A stretch of 26,261 bases of DNA, taken from positions 1 to 26,261 of IMG/VR virus record IMGVR_UViG_3300027734_000280; one strand, given 5' to 3'. The notes beneath the pieces were generated by a model that made no database searches, was not told the origin of the DNA, and saw only the letters and a program-made list of their open reading frames with translations. The translations under genes were made by a program, and so were the position numbers. Position 1 is the first letter of the stretch, and every line of letters starts with the position of its first letter. Source of the DNA: a virus. This document shows positions 1 to 7,383 of this stretch, piece after piece.

Positions 1-333
1 GGCGGAGCCATTTGTAGCTACAAACGGGTTGTTGTTAATTGTACTGGATGCGCGGATAGGCGTGATGTCGTTATACAACCCGCCTTGGTTGATGTAGAAC
101 TTGAGGTTTGTACCAACGCCGATCAGATTATTGCCACCAAGCGTGACCCAATTCCATAATGAACGGCATACACCTTGGTACGTAGCCGCAGAGTAAGGCT
201 CCCATCCACCAACAACTTCGGGATTACCCTGACGAAAGCGTATTTTGTCGGCTTCGTACCAACCGCCTTCCGTGGTGTAGCGAGTGTTCTCTTTGTTCAC
301 ACCCGGCTTGAACAGAATCTTTTGTAACGGCAT
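1..333 (-). CDS. Conserved virion structural protein, 3' end cut by window edge
   Basis: The reading frame opens with ATG at 333 and runs without a stop for 111 codons to the left edge, so only the N-terminus is present. It begins MPLQKILFKPGVNKENTRYT and continues with GGWYEADKIRFRQG and a VCRSLWNWVTL segment. From memory, this N-terminus is typical of a large conserved virion protein in many aquatic podovirus genomes, often called a tail or structural protein; its exact place in the particle is not known to me. It follows the endolysin stop by two bases, so it belongs to the same late operon. No catalytic motif is visible. The virion role is inferred from family resemblance and position. 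Confidence 0.75.
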   Translation of the reverse strand, partial: MPLQKILFKPGVNKENTRYTTEGGWYEADKIRFRQGNPEVVGGWEPYSAATYQGVCRSLWNWVTLGGNNLIGVGTNLKFYINQGGLYNDITPIRASSTINNNPFVATNGSA

Positions 334-335
334 TT

Positions 336-779
336 TTAGTCCAGCAGTGCGCACTCAGCCGTGCGGCGTTTTAACAGTCCCGGCAACACCTTGCCGCCGC
401 CTTTAGTCCAGAGCATCAGTTGTTCTTTTGCGCCTTCCCAATCATTGGCGTTGATTTTCCTCTTTAACGTGGAAGTCTGCAAGCGTCCTGTGCCCAAATT
501 GTAGGCAAAATCCACGATGGCATTGCACTTGCGAACGTCAGTAATCAGGCCGGGGCAGTTACGCAAAACTCCGGGTAGGTACGTATGCTCAAGTTCAATC
601 ATCAAAAGCGCCCGTGCCGTGGGTTCATCCATCGGGGCATCTTCTAAAGTTACCTTGCGTTTATCTGCGTAGTAGGTAGAACCATAGCCAATCGTAGCCA
701 CGCCAGCCGGACAAAGATAAGGCTTGGCCCGATACCCTTCATACCGGCGGCACAGTTCAGCGGCTAGTTCTAAATTCAT
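336..779 (-). CDS. Endolysin, GH24 (T4/P22-type) muramidase
   Basis: A 147-residue lysozyme that would hydrolyse the MurNAc-GlcNAc bond of peptidoglycan to release progeny. The GH24 catalytic pattern is visible: Glu14 in RRYEGYR, Cys23 eight residues later at the usual Asp/Cys position, and Thr29 in the VATIGYGST block. The E-x8-(D/C)-x5-T spacing is exact. The Cys variant is known in lambdoid R-type endolysins. A later NAIVDFAYNLGTGRL segment fits the family's C-terminal lobe. Residues 1 to 12 show no signal-anchor segment, so this is not a SAR endolysin and probably needs a holin for export. Its ATG overlaps the stop of the preceding membrane protein as ATGA, which suggests translational coupling of the lysis genes. 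Confidence 0.95.
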   Translation of the reverse strand: MNLELAAELCRRYEGYRAKPYLCPAGVATIGYGSTYYADKRKVTLEDAPMDEPTARALLMIELEHTYLPGVLRNCPGLITDVRKCNAIVDFAYNLGTGRLQTSTLKRKINANDWEGAKEQLMLWTKGGGKVLPGLLKRRTAECALLD

Positions 780-1270
780 AGCCCACGCTTGGCTAAAGTG
801 CGGTCAAGGAACCAGAAATTTATAGTTCCAGCTAACAAAGCTGAAAAGTCAGGTGACATCATCATCTTGAACACTTCAGCAGGAGGAGCGCCAGTAACCC
901 ATGCGTTCCAAGCAAACCAAACATGGATGAATGACCAAACAAACAGCACCCAGTACGTAACGACTGGCCTGACTGATGCTGACAGACTAGCCGCCCAACC
1001 GCCTGCGGCTTTGACCATTGTGGCTTGTTGCTCTATGGCGGTGTTAAACGCATCCATAACTCCTACGTCAACAGCCGCTTCCCGCTGTGCGCCAATCTCA
1101 GCCAACTTTTGCTGACCACGCAGCGTTTCCAGTTCGCACTGACGGGCAAACATATTGAGTTCATGCTGGCGCTCGTTCTTCTTGTCAAAGAACTTTAAGA
1201 CTTCAGGAGCCATGCGGAACAAGCCGCCAAAGATGGAGCCTAGCAAGCCCCCAGAAAGAATGTCTAACAT
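776..1270 (-). CDS. Putative holin-like membrane protein (164 aa)
   Basis: Residues 1 to 25 form a glycine-rich hydrophobic N-terminus (MLDILSGGLLGSIFGGLFRM). A charged helical stretch follows (about residues 30 to 65, many Lys, Glu, Gln and Arg). Two strongly hydrophobic segments come next (VVTYWVLFVWSFIHVWFAW, and FSALLAGTINFWFLD near the end). The layout resembles the GTA_holin_3TM group (three membrane segments with a cytoplasmic helix). The gene lies directly upstream of the endolysin and overlaps it by four bases, which supports a lysis role. It overlaps the preceding 91-residue membrane protein by seven bases (ATGTTAG). The function is inferred; a membrane-anchored structural protein cannot be excluded. 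Confidence 0.65.
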   Translation of the reverse strand: MLDILSGGLLGSIFGGLFRMAPEVLKFFDKKNERQHELNMFARQCELETLRGQQKLAEIGAQREAAVDVGVMDAFNTAIEQQATMVKAAGGWAASLSASVRPVVTYWVLFVWSFIHVWFAWNAWVTGAPPAEVFKMMMSPDFSALLAGTINFWFLDRTLAKRGL

Positions 1271-1539
1271 TTTTTGTCCTTCTCTTCATTTTGCATTAGT
1301 TTGATACCACTCAGGAACCCAATCATGCCGCCTATAAGTGTAGAAAAAGCGGGTGAAATCATTTTGAAGATTTCTGCGTTGTCCACTTCTTTGGCCCAAA
1401 GGCCAAGCATAAAGCTGAAGACCATAGCCAAAACAGAGATGCACAGGGTGAAGCTGACCATCAGCGTGACCCACAGGGTTAGTTTGTCCTTGGTCTCCAT
1501 TGCTGGCTTTTTGGGTCTGACTATCGGCTTCTTGGTCAT
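1264..1539 (-). CDS. Small two-TM membrane protein, possible holin or antiholin
   Basis: A 91-residue protein with a basic N-terminus (MTKKPIVRPKK), a first hydrophobic segment (about residues 20 to 48, LWVTLMVSFTLCISVLAMVF onwards), a short polar link with WAKEVDNAEIFKM, a second hydrophobic segment (FSTLIGGMIGFLSGI) and a charged C-terminus ending EEKDKKC. Size, charge distribution and position two genes before the endolysin fit a small holin or holin regulator. The link resembles the AEVFKMMMSPDFSALLAGTI region of the neighbouring 164-residue protein (EIFKMISPAFSTLIGGMI here), so the two may share ancestry in their last membrane segment. The functional call is inference. Confidence 0.7.
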   Translation of the reverse strand: MTKKPIVRPKKPAMETKDKLTLWVTLMVSFTLCISVLAMVFSFMLGLWAKEVDNAEIFKMISPAFSTLIGGMIGFLSGIKLMQNEEKDKKC

Positions 1540-1772
1540 ACATAAATATCCAACTTACGGTTCTGAAATATCTCCATACGGAGCCGGTCTTGAACTGTCT
1601 TCTTACAGTAAATCTCAAACCCTATGTCTTGCAACTGCACCTGTTTCTGTTTGGCTAACTCGTTTGCCTTGTTAACTTCATGCTGTCTTTCCAGCTTCTT
1701 CTGGGCAAGATCATGCTTGTCGGGGTATCCAGACGGCTGAACGGTCGGAAATAATTTGATTGTGTCGATCAT
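1536..1772 (-). CDS. Small hypothetical protein in lysis block (78 aa)
   Basis: The protein is soluble and charged, with a helical central stretch rich in Lys, Glu and Gln (about residues 20 to 50, KKLERQHEVNKANELAKQKQ) and no hydrophobic segment. The ERQHEVN part resembles the ERQHELN helix of the 164-residue holin-like protein downstream, which could mean shared ancestry or an interaction surface. It overlaps the upstream secreted protein by four bases (1769-1772) and the downstream membrane protein by four (1536-1539), so it is embedded in a coupled operon. I do not recognise a family; no function is assigned. Confidence 0.6.
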   Translation of the reverse strand: MIDTIKLFPTVQPSGYPDKHDLAQKKLERQHEVNKANELAKQKQVQLQDIGFEIYCKKTVQDRLRMEIFQNRKLDIYV

Positions 1773-2056
1773 TTCTTTTCACGCTCTTGTGCCTCTTTGT
1801 ATCCATGAATAATCAATGCTCTAGCTTCCGCCGAGTCGGCTGTGCCTGCCCATTCTGACAAATTGTTCCACATAACCACGTAGTCGCTGGCTTTGCAGTA
1901 TGGCGCATTGTTCTTGAGCCACGCAATCATTTGTTGATGGCGCTCGGACGGGTTGTGAATGGTGTAGCCAATCCCATAGAACTCGCGCACGTAACAGCCA
2001 TTCTTGGCTACGGCACCAACTAGCCCCAACAGCAGTAGCAGAAGGAGCCAGCGCAT
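1769..2056 (-). CDS. Small exported protein with signal peptide (95 aa)
   Basis: The N-terminus MRWLLLLLLLGLVGAVAKNG is a textbook signal sequence, with a likely signal peptidase I site after AVA at about residue 17. There is no lipobox cysteine at the right place, although Cys21 follows soon after. The mature part has a second cysteine (YCKASDYV), so one disulfide is possible in the periplasm. Its last 20 residues are charged and helical (GYKEAQEREKK). It lies at the start of the lysis block, where a spanin component might sit, but it lacks a spanin's long coiled coil. I recall similar short proteins in aquatic phages without known function. The export call is firm; the role is open. Confidence 0.65.
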   Translation of the reverse strand: MRWLLLLLLLGLVGAVAKNGCYVREFYGIGYTIHNPSERHQQMIAWLKNNAPYCKASDYVVMWNNLSEWAGTADSAEARALIIHGYKEAQEREKK

Positions 2057-2063
2057 ACATTGG

Positions 2064-3737
2064 TTAGCTCCACTTGATGATTACGATACCAGAGCCGCCG
2101 TTACCAGCAATACCGTCAACTTGAGCGCCGCCACCTCCACCGCCCGTGTTAGTGGTTCCAGACGTTCCCACCAAAAGACCGCCAGCACCACCACCGCCAG
2201 AACCGCCTGCACCTGCGGTGGAATCACCTTTTCCACCGCCACCTCCGCCAGCATAAGTTACAGATGTTCCTGTAATTGAAGAGGCTGAACCAGCACCGCC
2301 AGCACCCGCCGCCCCACCAGTTCCTGCGTTACCAAGTGCGCCTGCGCCCCCACCACCACCACCAGCGTTTCCTGATGGGTTTGATGTTCCTCCATTAAAG
2401 CCCTGTGCTGGAGAAGTGCTAGGCGTATTACCAGAACCGATAGTTGTAGAACCCCCAGCACCACCACCTGAACCGCCTGAACCCGCAAGAGTGCCAGTAT
2501 TACCGCCTTGACCTTTACCACCACCAGTAGAAGTTATAGAACTAAATACGGAATCGCTACCATTGGCAGAATTAGACCCGCTACCGCCAAAACCACCATT
2601 TCCTCCAGCGCCAACAGTAACTGTGTAGGTTGTACCTGCGGTAACAGAAAGACCCGTGGCAGTACGGAATCCGCCAGCGCCACCACCGCCCGTACTATTA
2701 CTAACACCAGTTTGACCTTGACCACCGCCACCGCCACCAGCAACAACTAAGTATTGAACTTGAGTTGCGCCAGCAGGAGCAGTCCATGTGTTGGACGAGA
2801 AGAAAATAACTGTATTACTTGGAAGTAAGTCAGTGGCTGTTGTTGGAGCCAATGTGCCTGAAGATGTAAACGTATGAACGACATTACCAGCGGCATAGGT
2901 TACTGTGCCACCAGTGAAATATTGAATTGAGCCGGGGTAGCGGAGAATGACAACGCCTGAACCGCCTGCCGCTCCAGTACCCGAACTATGAGAGGCGCCG
3001 CCGCCACCACCACCTGTGTTTGCAGTTCCAGCGGTCGGTGAAGTAGCGCCGCTACCGCCGCCGCCAATACCACCACCACCTACACCACCTGCGCCAATTA
3101 CAGCCGCGCCACCTGCGCCAGCACCGCCGCCACCCGCGTAAGCAGTCACTGCCCCAGAAATTGCACTAGCAATACCAGCGCCGCCATTACCCGCCGAAGA
3201 TGAGACAAATTTCAATCCAATAGTTCCAGCGCCACCACCGCCGCCACCACCTGTAACACCAGATGTTGATAAATCACCATTACCGCCAGCATTACCTTGT
3301 CCACTTATGCCAGAAGCACCTATGGCAGTCGTCCAGTATTGGGAGCCACCACCACCAGAACCTCCAGAAGTTCCTCCACCAGCACCAGATGAAGCACCGC
3401 CGCCACCGCCTCCACCAGAGGCAACAATACGTCCTGTAAATGCGCCAGATGTTGTAGAGTCAAAAACAGAGTTTTGTCCTACCGTTCCATTAGCAGTGCT
3501 AGTTCCGCCAGCACCGCCACCGCCAACAGTTACAAAATAAGAAGCGCCCAGCGTAATACCCGCGTATCCAGCAAGTAAACCACCAGCCCCGCCACCACCA
3601 CCACCGTTAGCGCCACCCCCTGCACCTCCAGCAACAACCAAATACTCAACAACAGACGGAGGAACGCCCGTCCAATTCAGGTTTTTGACCGCCTGACTGA
3701 CTTGACTCAGTGTCCACATTCCGCTGTATGTTGGCAT
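2064..3737 (-). CDS. Glycine-rich adhesin/tail fibre with two tandem Gly-rich domains (557 aa)
   Basis: Residues 1 to 28 form a short anchor-like module (LSQVSQAVKNLNWTG) that resembles the N-terminus of the 271-residue paralog. The first Gly-rich domain runs from VEYLVVAGG (near residue 31) to GGSGVVILRYPG (near 270). A linker of about 50 residues with a small beta module (HTFTSSGTL) follows. The second Gly-rich domain starts at VQYLVVAGGGGGG (near 330) and ends at GGSGIVIIKWS. The long runs of Gly, Ser and Thr with GGGGGGA blocks fit the glycine-rich phage domain family; similar Gly-rich repeats form polyglycine II sandwiches at the receptor-binding tips of some phage adhesins. Unlike its paralogs, the second domain stops right after its last strand and lacks the C-terminal SGTITF module. 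Confidence 0.8.
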   Translation of the reverse strand: MPTYSGMWTLSQVSQAVKNLNWTGVPPSVVEYLVVAGGAGGGANGGGGGGAGGLLAGYAGITLGASYFVTVGGGGAGGTSTANGTVGQNSVFDSTTSGAFTGRIVASGGGGGGGASSGAGGGTSGGSGGGGSQYWTTAIGASGISGQGNAGGNGDLSTSGVTGGGGGGGAGTIGLKFVSSSAGNGGAGIASAISGAVTAYAGGGGAGAGGAAVIGAGGVGGGGIGGGGSGATSPTAGTANTGGGGGGASHSSGTGAAGGSGVVILRYPGSIQYFTGGTVTYAAGNVVHTFTSSGTLAPTTATDLLPSNTVIFFSSNTWTAPAGATQVQYLVVAGGGGGGQGQTGVSNSTGGGGAGGFRTATGLSVTAGTTYTVTVGAGGNGGFGGSGSNSANGSDSVFSSITSTGGGKGQGGNTGTLAGSGGSGGGAGGSTTIGSGNTPSTSPAQGFNGGTSNPSGNAGGGGGGAGALGNAGTGGAAGAGGAGSASSITGTSVTYAGGGGGGKGDSTAGAGGSGGGGAGGLLVGTSGTTNTGGGGGGAQVDGIAGNGGSGIVIIKWS

Positions 3738-3749
3738 CTCTTGCTCCGA

Positions 3750-4106
3750 TTAAGCTGTAGTAACTTCAACCCAAGAAGTTGTGGGTTCGTCCCATGTAAA
3801 GCGTTTACCTTCTACAACAGGCATAGCTGTAGGTGCGCCCCACTGACAAGTGCTTTCATTTAACAACCAAGACGCATAAGGCTTAGGTGGAATAAACGCA
3901 TCGCGTTGTGCATCATAGGTAAAACCAATACCTGCATAGTTTTTACGCAGTGGTGTACCGCCTTGAGTGTGAACACCGCCTTGGGTGTTGTATGAGGTCT
4001 GAATCCAAGATGCTGGGTCGCCCCAGTGACCAAGGTTTAAAACGTCTTGCTCGATGACGATGACTTGCGTCACTACACCGTTTTCTACTTTTGCGAAATG
4101 GCTCAT
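3750..4106 (-). CDS. Conserved virion-associated protein (118 aa) between adhesin genes
   Basis: The sequence has three recognisable blocks: MSHFAKVENGVVTQVIVIEQ at the N-terminus, GGTPLRKNYAGIGFTYDAQRDAFIPPKPY in the middle, and FTWDEPTTSWVEV at the end. From memory this pattern recurs in many cyanophage and other aquatic phage genomes, usually next to tail or fibre genes, with no experimentally known role. It has no signal peptide or membrane segment, and its aromatic content (Trp, Tyr) suggests a compact beta fold. It sits between two glycine-rich adhesin genes in the late operon, so a fibre-associated or chaperone-like role is possible, but that is inference. Confidence 0.75.
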   Translation of the reverse strand: MSHFAKVENGVVTQVIVIEQDVLNLGHWGDPASWIQTSYNTQGGVHTQGGTPLRKNYAGIGFTYDAQRDAFIPPKPYASWLLNESTCQWGAPTAMPVVEGKRFTWDEPTTSWVEVTTA

Positions 4107-4115
4107 AGTTGCTCC

Positions 4116-5231
4116 TTAAAAAATGATTGAACCAGAAGAAGTCCAAGTGTAAATTTGATAACCGTCTGCGTAGTTTACTTGGGGTGAACCTGTCACTAGC
4201 GCTGGGGCTGAATTAAGTTGTGGGTAACGAACGATTACGATGCCAGAGCCGCCTGTGCCACCAAAACCTGAACCACCAGCAGAAGCGCCGCCACCTCCAC
4301 CGCCAGTGTTTGCAGTCCCATTAACCCCATAACCCTGAAGATCGTTACCACCTCTACCACCCCCTGCGGCGGCAAATCCACCGTTGATACTAGTAGTACC
4401 GCCGCCTCCACCACCGCCAGCATAGAAAACTCGTGCGCCAGTAATGCTAGAACACATACCTGTGCCGCCATTTCCCGGTGGGCCACCACTGCCTTTTCCG
4501 ACAGTTCCAACAGAACCTGCGCCTCCGCCGCCGCCGCCAACATTGACAGTTCCCAGCGACCCGCCTTGACCACCAGCAAAACCTTGCCCTGATGTTCCCG
4601 CACCAGCGTTACCGCCATCAGAAGCGCCGCCACCACCAGACCCGCCAGCAGTACCAGAAACGCCATTAAAGCTTCCACCGCCGCCACCACCAGTGGATGT
4701 GATGCTACTAAATACAGAGTTAGCTCCAGATGACCCAACCACACTACTACCACTAGCCCCACCCGCACCAACAGTGACAGTTAAAGCAGTACCACTAGCA
4801 ACAGCAAAACCAACCGCAGTCAAAAGACCACCCCCACCTCCACCTCCTGCGGCATTGCCACCTCCGCCGCCGCCACCAGCTACTACCAAATACTCAACAG
4901 TATTAGGAGCACCAGCATAAGGATTGAATGCACGTTGGGTTACGGCAGTGTGAGTGCCAGAGCCTGAACTGTTTGTGAACGTGACAGCAGAGCCGCCAAG
5001 CGTTGTGGAGAATTGGCAAGTGTTTGTACTTGTGCTGATGACGTAGTAATTTGTGTTCAATGACAAACCAGTTGGTAAAGTGCCAGTAGTTGTGAACTGC
5101 ACAGCCTGACCCACAGCAGGTGTTGCCTGCGTAGAAGCAAAAGTGAATGTTGGTGAAGTTACAGCCGTGAACGTGCCAATGGCGATGTTAATGTTCTGCC
5201 CTGCAATAAAACCACCTAATCTATTACTCAT
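4116..5231 (-). CDS. Glycine-rich adhesin/tail fibre (371 aa)
   Basis: The N-terminus MSNRLGGFIAGQNINI resembles the anchor of the 298-residue paralog (RVGGILSVG). Residues about 20 to 95 form a beta module with TGLSLNTNYYVIST and SGSGTHT motifs, a repeat type I have seen in phage fibres. The Gly-rich domain starts at VEYLVVAGGGGGGG (near 113) and ends at GGSGIVIVRYP (near 330). A C-terminal strand module follows (YTWTSSGSIIF), the counterpart of SGTITF in the two next genes. The extreme Gly content makes the plus strand a chain of CCACCGCC-like words. A receptor-binding role is inferred from family and position. Confidence 0.8.
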   Translation of the reverse strand: MSNRLGGFIAGQNINIAIGTFTAVTSPTFTFASTQATPAVGQAVQFTTTGTLPTGLSLNTNYYVISTSTNTCQFSTTLGGSAVTFTNSSGSGTHTAVTQRAFNPYAGAPNTVEYLVVAGGGGGGGNAAGGGGGGGLLTAVGFAVASGTALTVTVGAGGASGSSVVGSSGANSVFSSITSTGGGGGGSFNGVSGTAGGSGGGGASDGGNAGAGTSGQGFAGGQGGSLGTVNVGGGGGGAGSVGTVGKGSGGPPGNGGTGMCSSITGARVFYAGGGGGGGTTSINGGFAAAGGGRGGNDLQGYGVNGTANTGGGGGGASAGGSGFGGTGGSGIVIVRYPQLNSAPALVTGSPQVNYADGYQIYTWTSSGSIIF

Positions 5232-5240
5232 GTCTGTTCC

Positions 5241-6056
5241 TTAGAAGGTGATTGTTCCAGAGGCAAGGAACGTGTAAACAGTCCAGCCCGTAATAGATGA
5301 TTTAGTGCCAGTGGTCACACTTGCGGCATCGGCGTATGTGTTTGGATAACGAATGACGACAATGCCAGAGCCGCCAGCAATGTAGTCACCTGCTCCAGCA
5401 CCAGAGCCTTTATTTGCCGCGCCTGCTGAACCAGAAGCAGTTCTTGCCGCAGTTGTGTCTGAATTACCGCCGTTATTGCCAGCGCCATTACCACCGCCAG
5501 CATAAGCAGTTAAAGTACCTGTAATAGCAGAAGCCACCCCTGAACCACCAAGCGACCCATAACCGCCAACGGAAACGTCAGTACCACGAGTACCTGCGCC
5601 ACCACCACCGCCTGTAGCATTATTTGTTGCACCGCCACCCCCAGTCCACCCCTTACCCCCATCATTGCCTTGACCTAGTGTTCCGTAGCCTATTGTATTG
5701 CCGTTCCCGCCACCGCCCTGAGATGCGCCACCGCCTGATCCGCCATTTGCTGGGGCTGTAGTTCCACCGCCACCAGAACCACCTCCAGCGGCAGTTATTG
5801 AACCAAACACAGAATTACCGCCGTTGGAATAGTATTGACCTCCAGCACCAATAGTAATTAGTAATGTTTGCCCATTTGGTACAGGGTTTAAACCCTGCAA
5901 CAAACCTCCAGCGCCCCCTGCTGAACCCCAGTTATACCCAGTTCCACCACCACCAGCAATAACCAAATATTCAACTGACGGTGTTCTTTGTGCAGGCCAA
6001 CCACCTTGTTGAACAGCTTGTACGACTTGCTTGAGATTAAATAAACCGTTTGCCAT
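5241..6056 (-). CDS. Glycine-rich adhesin/tail fibre (271 aa)
   Basis: This is the shortest member of the adhesin cluster. A 30-residue N-terminal module (FNLKQVVQAVQQGGWPAQ) matches the anchor of the 557-residue paralog rather than that of its direct neighbours. The Gly-rich domain begins at VEYLVIAGGGG and ends at GGSGIVVIRYP. A C-terminal module of about 40 residues follows and finishes with YTFLASGTITF. The Gly-rich part is more diverse here, with more Asn, Thr and Tyr between Gly runs, as expected for surface loops under receptor selection. It sits nine bases from the neighbouring paralog on one side and six on the other. Function is inferred. Confidence 0.8.
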   Translation of the reverse strand: MANGLFNLKQVVQAVQQGGWPAQRTPSVEYLVIAGGGGTGYNWGSAGGAGGLLQGLNPVPNGQTLLITIGAGGQYYSNGGNSVFGSITAAGGGSGGGGTTAPANGGSGGGASQGGGGNGNTIGYGTLGQGNDGGKGWTGGGGATNNATGGGGGAGTRGTDVSVGGYGSLGGSGVASAITGTLTAYAGGGNGAGNNGGNSDTTAARTASGSAGAANKGSGAGAGDYIAGGSGIVVIRYPNTYADAASVTTGTKSSITGWTVYTFLASGTITF

Positions 6057-6062
6057 AAAACC

Positions 6063-6959
6063 TCAGAATGTGATAGTGCCAGAGGCAACAAACTTGTACA
6101 CGCGCCACGCGCCTGCAACGTACATTTCAGGAGAGCCTGTTGTTGACGTGGCTGGGGCTAAATAAGATGGGTAACGAATGATGACTATGCCTGAACCGCC
6201 AGCACCACCAGTGTAAACATTACCACTTGAACCATAAGTAAAGTTAGCCGCACCACCGCCAGAGCCTGTATTAGCAATTGCAGAAAAGCCAGAACCAATC
6301 AATTCATTGCTATTACCAGCACCACCACCTCCGCCAAGTCCACCAATGTATAAATATGAACCTCCACCCCCGCCACCAGCATAGGTTACAGATGTTCCAG
6401 AAATTGAAGATACCAAACCTGCGCCACCAATCCCAGCAACAAGTGAAGTACCCGCTATACCAGCAGAACCTGCGCCACCGCCACCGCCACCTCCTTGTGC
6501 GGTTCCTGTGCTACTACCACCGCCAGCATTGCCTTGTGTTGGAGAAGCTGTAGCTGTTCCACCAGTACCTCCATAAGCACCGCCGCCGCCAGAACCGCCC
6601 GTTTTACCATTGAATAAGCCTGTTGAATAAGCACCAGCACCGCCACCGCCAGTTGTTGTGATAGTTGTGCCACCAGCAAGACTTGAATTTACGCCAGAAA
6701 ACCCAGTGCCATCTACTGTACCTGCTACTGCTCCTGCGCCTCCAGCACCAATAGTAATTGTGATGGCTGAACCCATAGTCACAGCGTAGCCAGTAGCGGA
6801 TAAAAGACCACCCGCACCTCCACCTCCGCCGGGTGTCCCACCCTGTGTAGCCGCACCACCACCCCCGCCAGCCACGACAAGGTACTCCACCGTTGTTACA
6901 GGTGAATTGATGCCGTCAAGCCCGACAGAAAGAATGCCGCCAACTCTATCAAGAGACAT
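6063..6959 (-). CDS. Glycine-rich adhesin/tail fibre (298 aa)
   Basis: This is the first Gly-rich gene to be transcribed. The N-terminus MSLDRVGGILSVGLDG is similar to the anchor of the 371-residue paralog. The Gly-rich domain runs from VEYLVVAGGGGGAA (near residue 24) to GGSGIVIIRYP (near 250), and a C-terminal module ends in YKFVASGTITF. The conserved edges (VEYLVVAGG at the start, SGIVIIRYP at the end) frame variable Gly-rich loops, as in the other copies. With the next genes it forms a tandem family that probably arose by duplication. A host-recognition role is inferred. Confidence 0.8.
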   Translation of the reverse strand: MSLDRVGGILSVGLDGINSPVTTVEYLVVAGGGGGAATQGGTPGGGGGAGGLLSATGYAVTMGSAITITIGAGGAGAVAGTVDGTGFSGVNSSLAGGTTITTTGGGGAGAYSTGLFNGKTGGSGGGGAYGGTGGTATASPTQGNAGGGSSTGTAQGGGGGGGAGSAGIAGTSLVAGIGGAGLVSSISGTSVTYAGGGGGGSYLYIGGLGGGGGAGNSNELIGSGFSAIANTGSGGGAANFTYGSSGNVYTGGAGGSGIVIIRYPSYLAPATSTTGSPEMYVAGAWRVYKFVASGTITF

Positions 6960-6971
6960 AGTAGCCTCCTA

Positions 6972-7373
6972 TTAAGTGATAGCTTCAAATGTGGCTGTGT
7001 AGTTCAATGCGCTACTTGTACCGGAGATCACGCCTACAGACTGGTTCTCAGTCACATAGAACGATGAAGTCTTGTCGGCCACAACCACAGAAGCGTTTGG
7101 GGGGACGCTCACTTGATATGCAATGTAGTAGGGTGTACCGCTTGCATAGGTAGCATTGTTTGAGATAGCCACAGTACAAGTTGCAGCAGATGAAGTGACG
7201 TTAGCCACCACAATGCTCGTGACACGATTAACTGTACCAGCCGCAGGCGTCAATCCTGTCAGTGAAGTAGAACCGTTGTATGTCCATGCAACAGATACAG
7301 AGGTAGAAGCGGGTATGACATACGCCGAATTACCATAAATACTCGTGACGTTAACAATATTTGGATTTGCCAT
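6972..7373 (-). CDS. Beta-rich structural protein, fibre-associated (133 aa)
   Basis: The protein is rich in Ser, Thr, Val and Ala with regular alternation, typical of a beta-sandwich. Motifs include NVTSIYGNSAYVIPAS at the start, TSIVVANVTSSAATCTVAIS in the middle and a VISGTSSALNYTATFE end. There is a single Cys and no signal peptide or membrane segment. I recall similar short proteins encoded next to tail fibres in cyanophage-like genomes, without a tested role. It lies between the fibre-like 212-residue protein and the Gly-rich adhesins, so a minor tail or fibre-joining protein is plausible. Confidence 0.65.
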   Translation of the reverse strand: MANPNIVNVTSIYGNSAYVIPASTSVSVAWTYNGSTSLTGLTPAAGTVNRVTSIVVANVTSSAATCTVAISNNATYASGTPYYIAYQVSVPPNASVVVADKTSSFYVTENQSVGVISGTSSALNYTATFEAIT

Positions 7374-7383
7374 TTATTACTCC

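Noticed and set aside
3307-4920. Plus-strand proline-rich open frames (3307-3540, 4693-4920) and similar frames
   Set aside because: They are the mirror of the glycine-rich codons on the minus strand (GGN read as CCN) and have no ribosome binding sites or family likeness.
2064-6959. CCACCGCC-type repeats that resemble a repeat array
   Set aside because: They are coding repeats for Gly runs without regular spacing or spacers, so this is not a CRISPR array.
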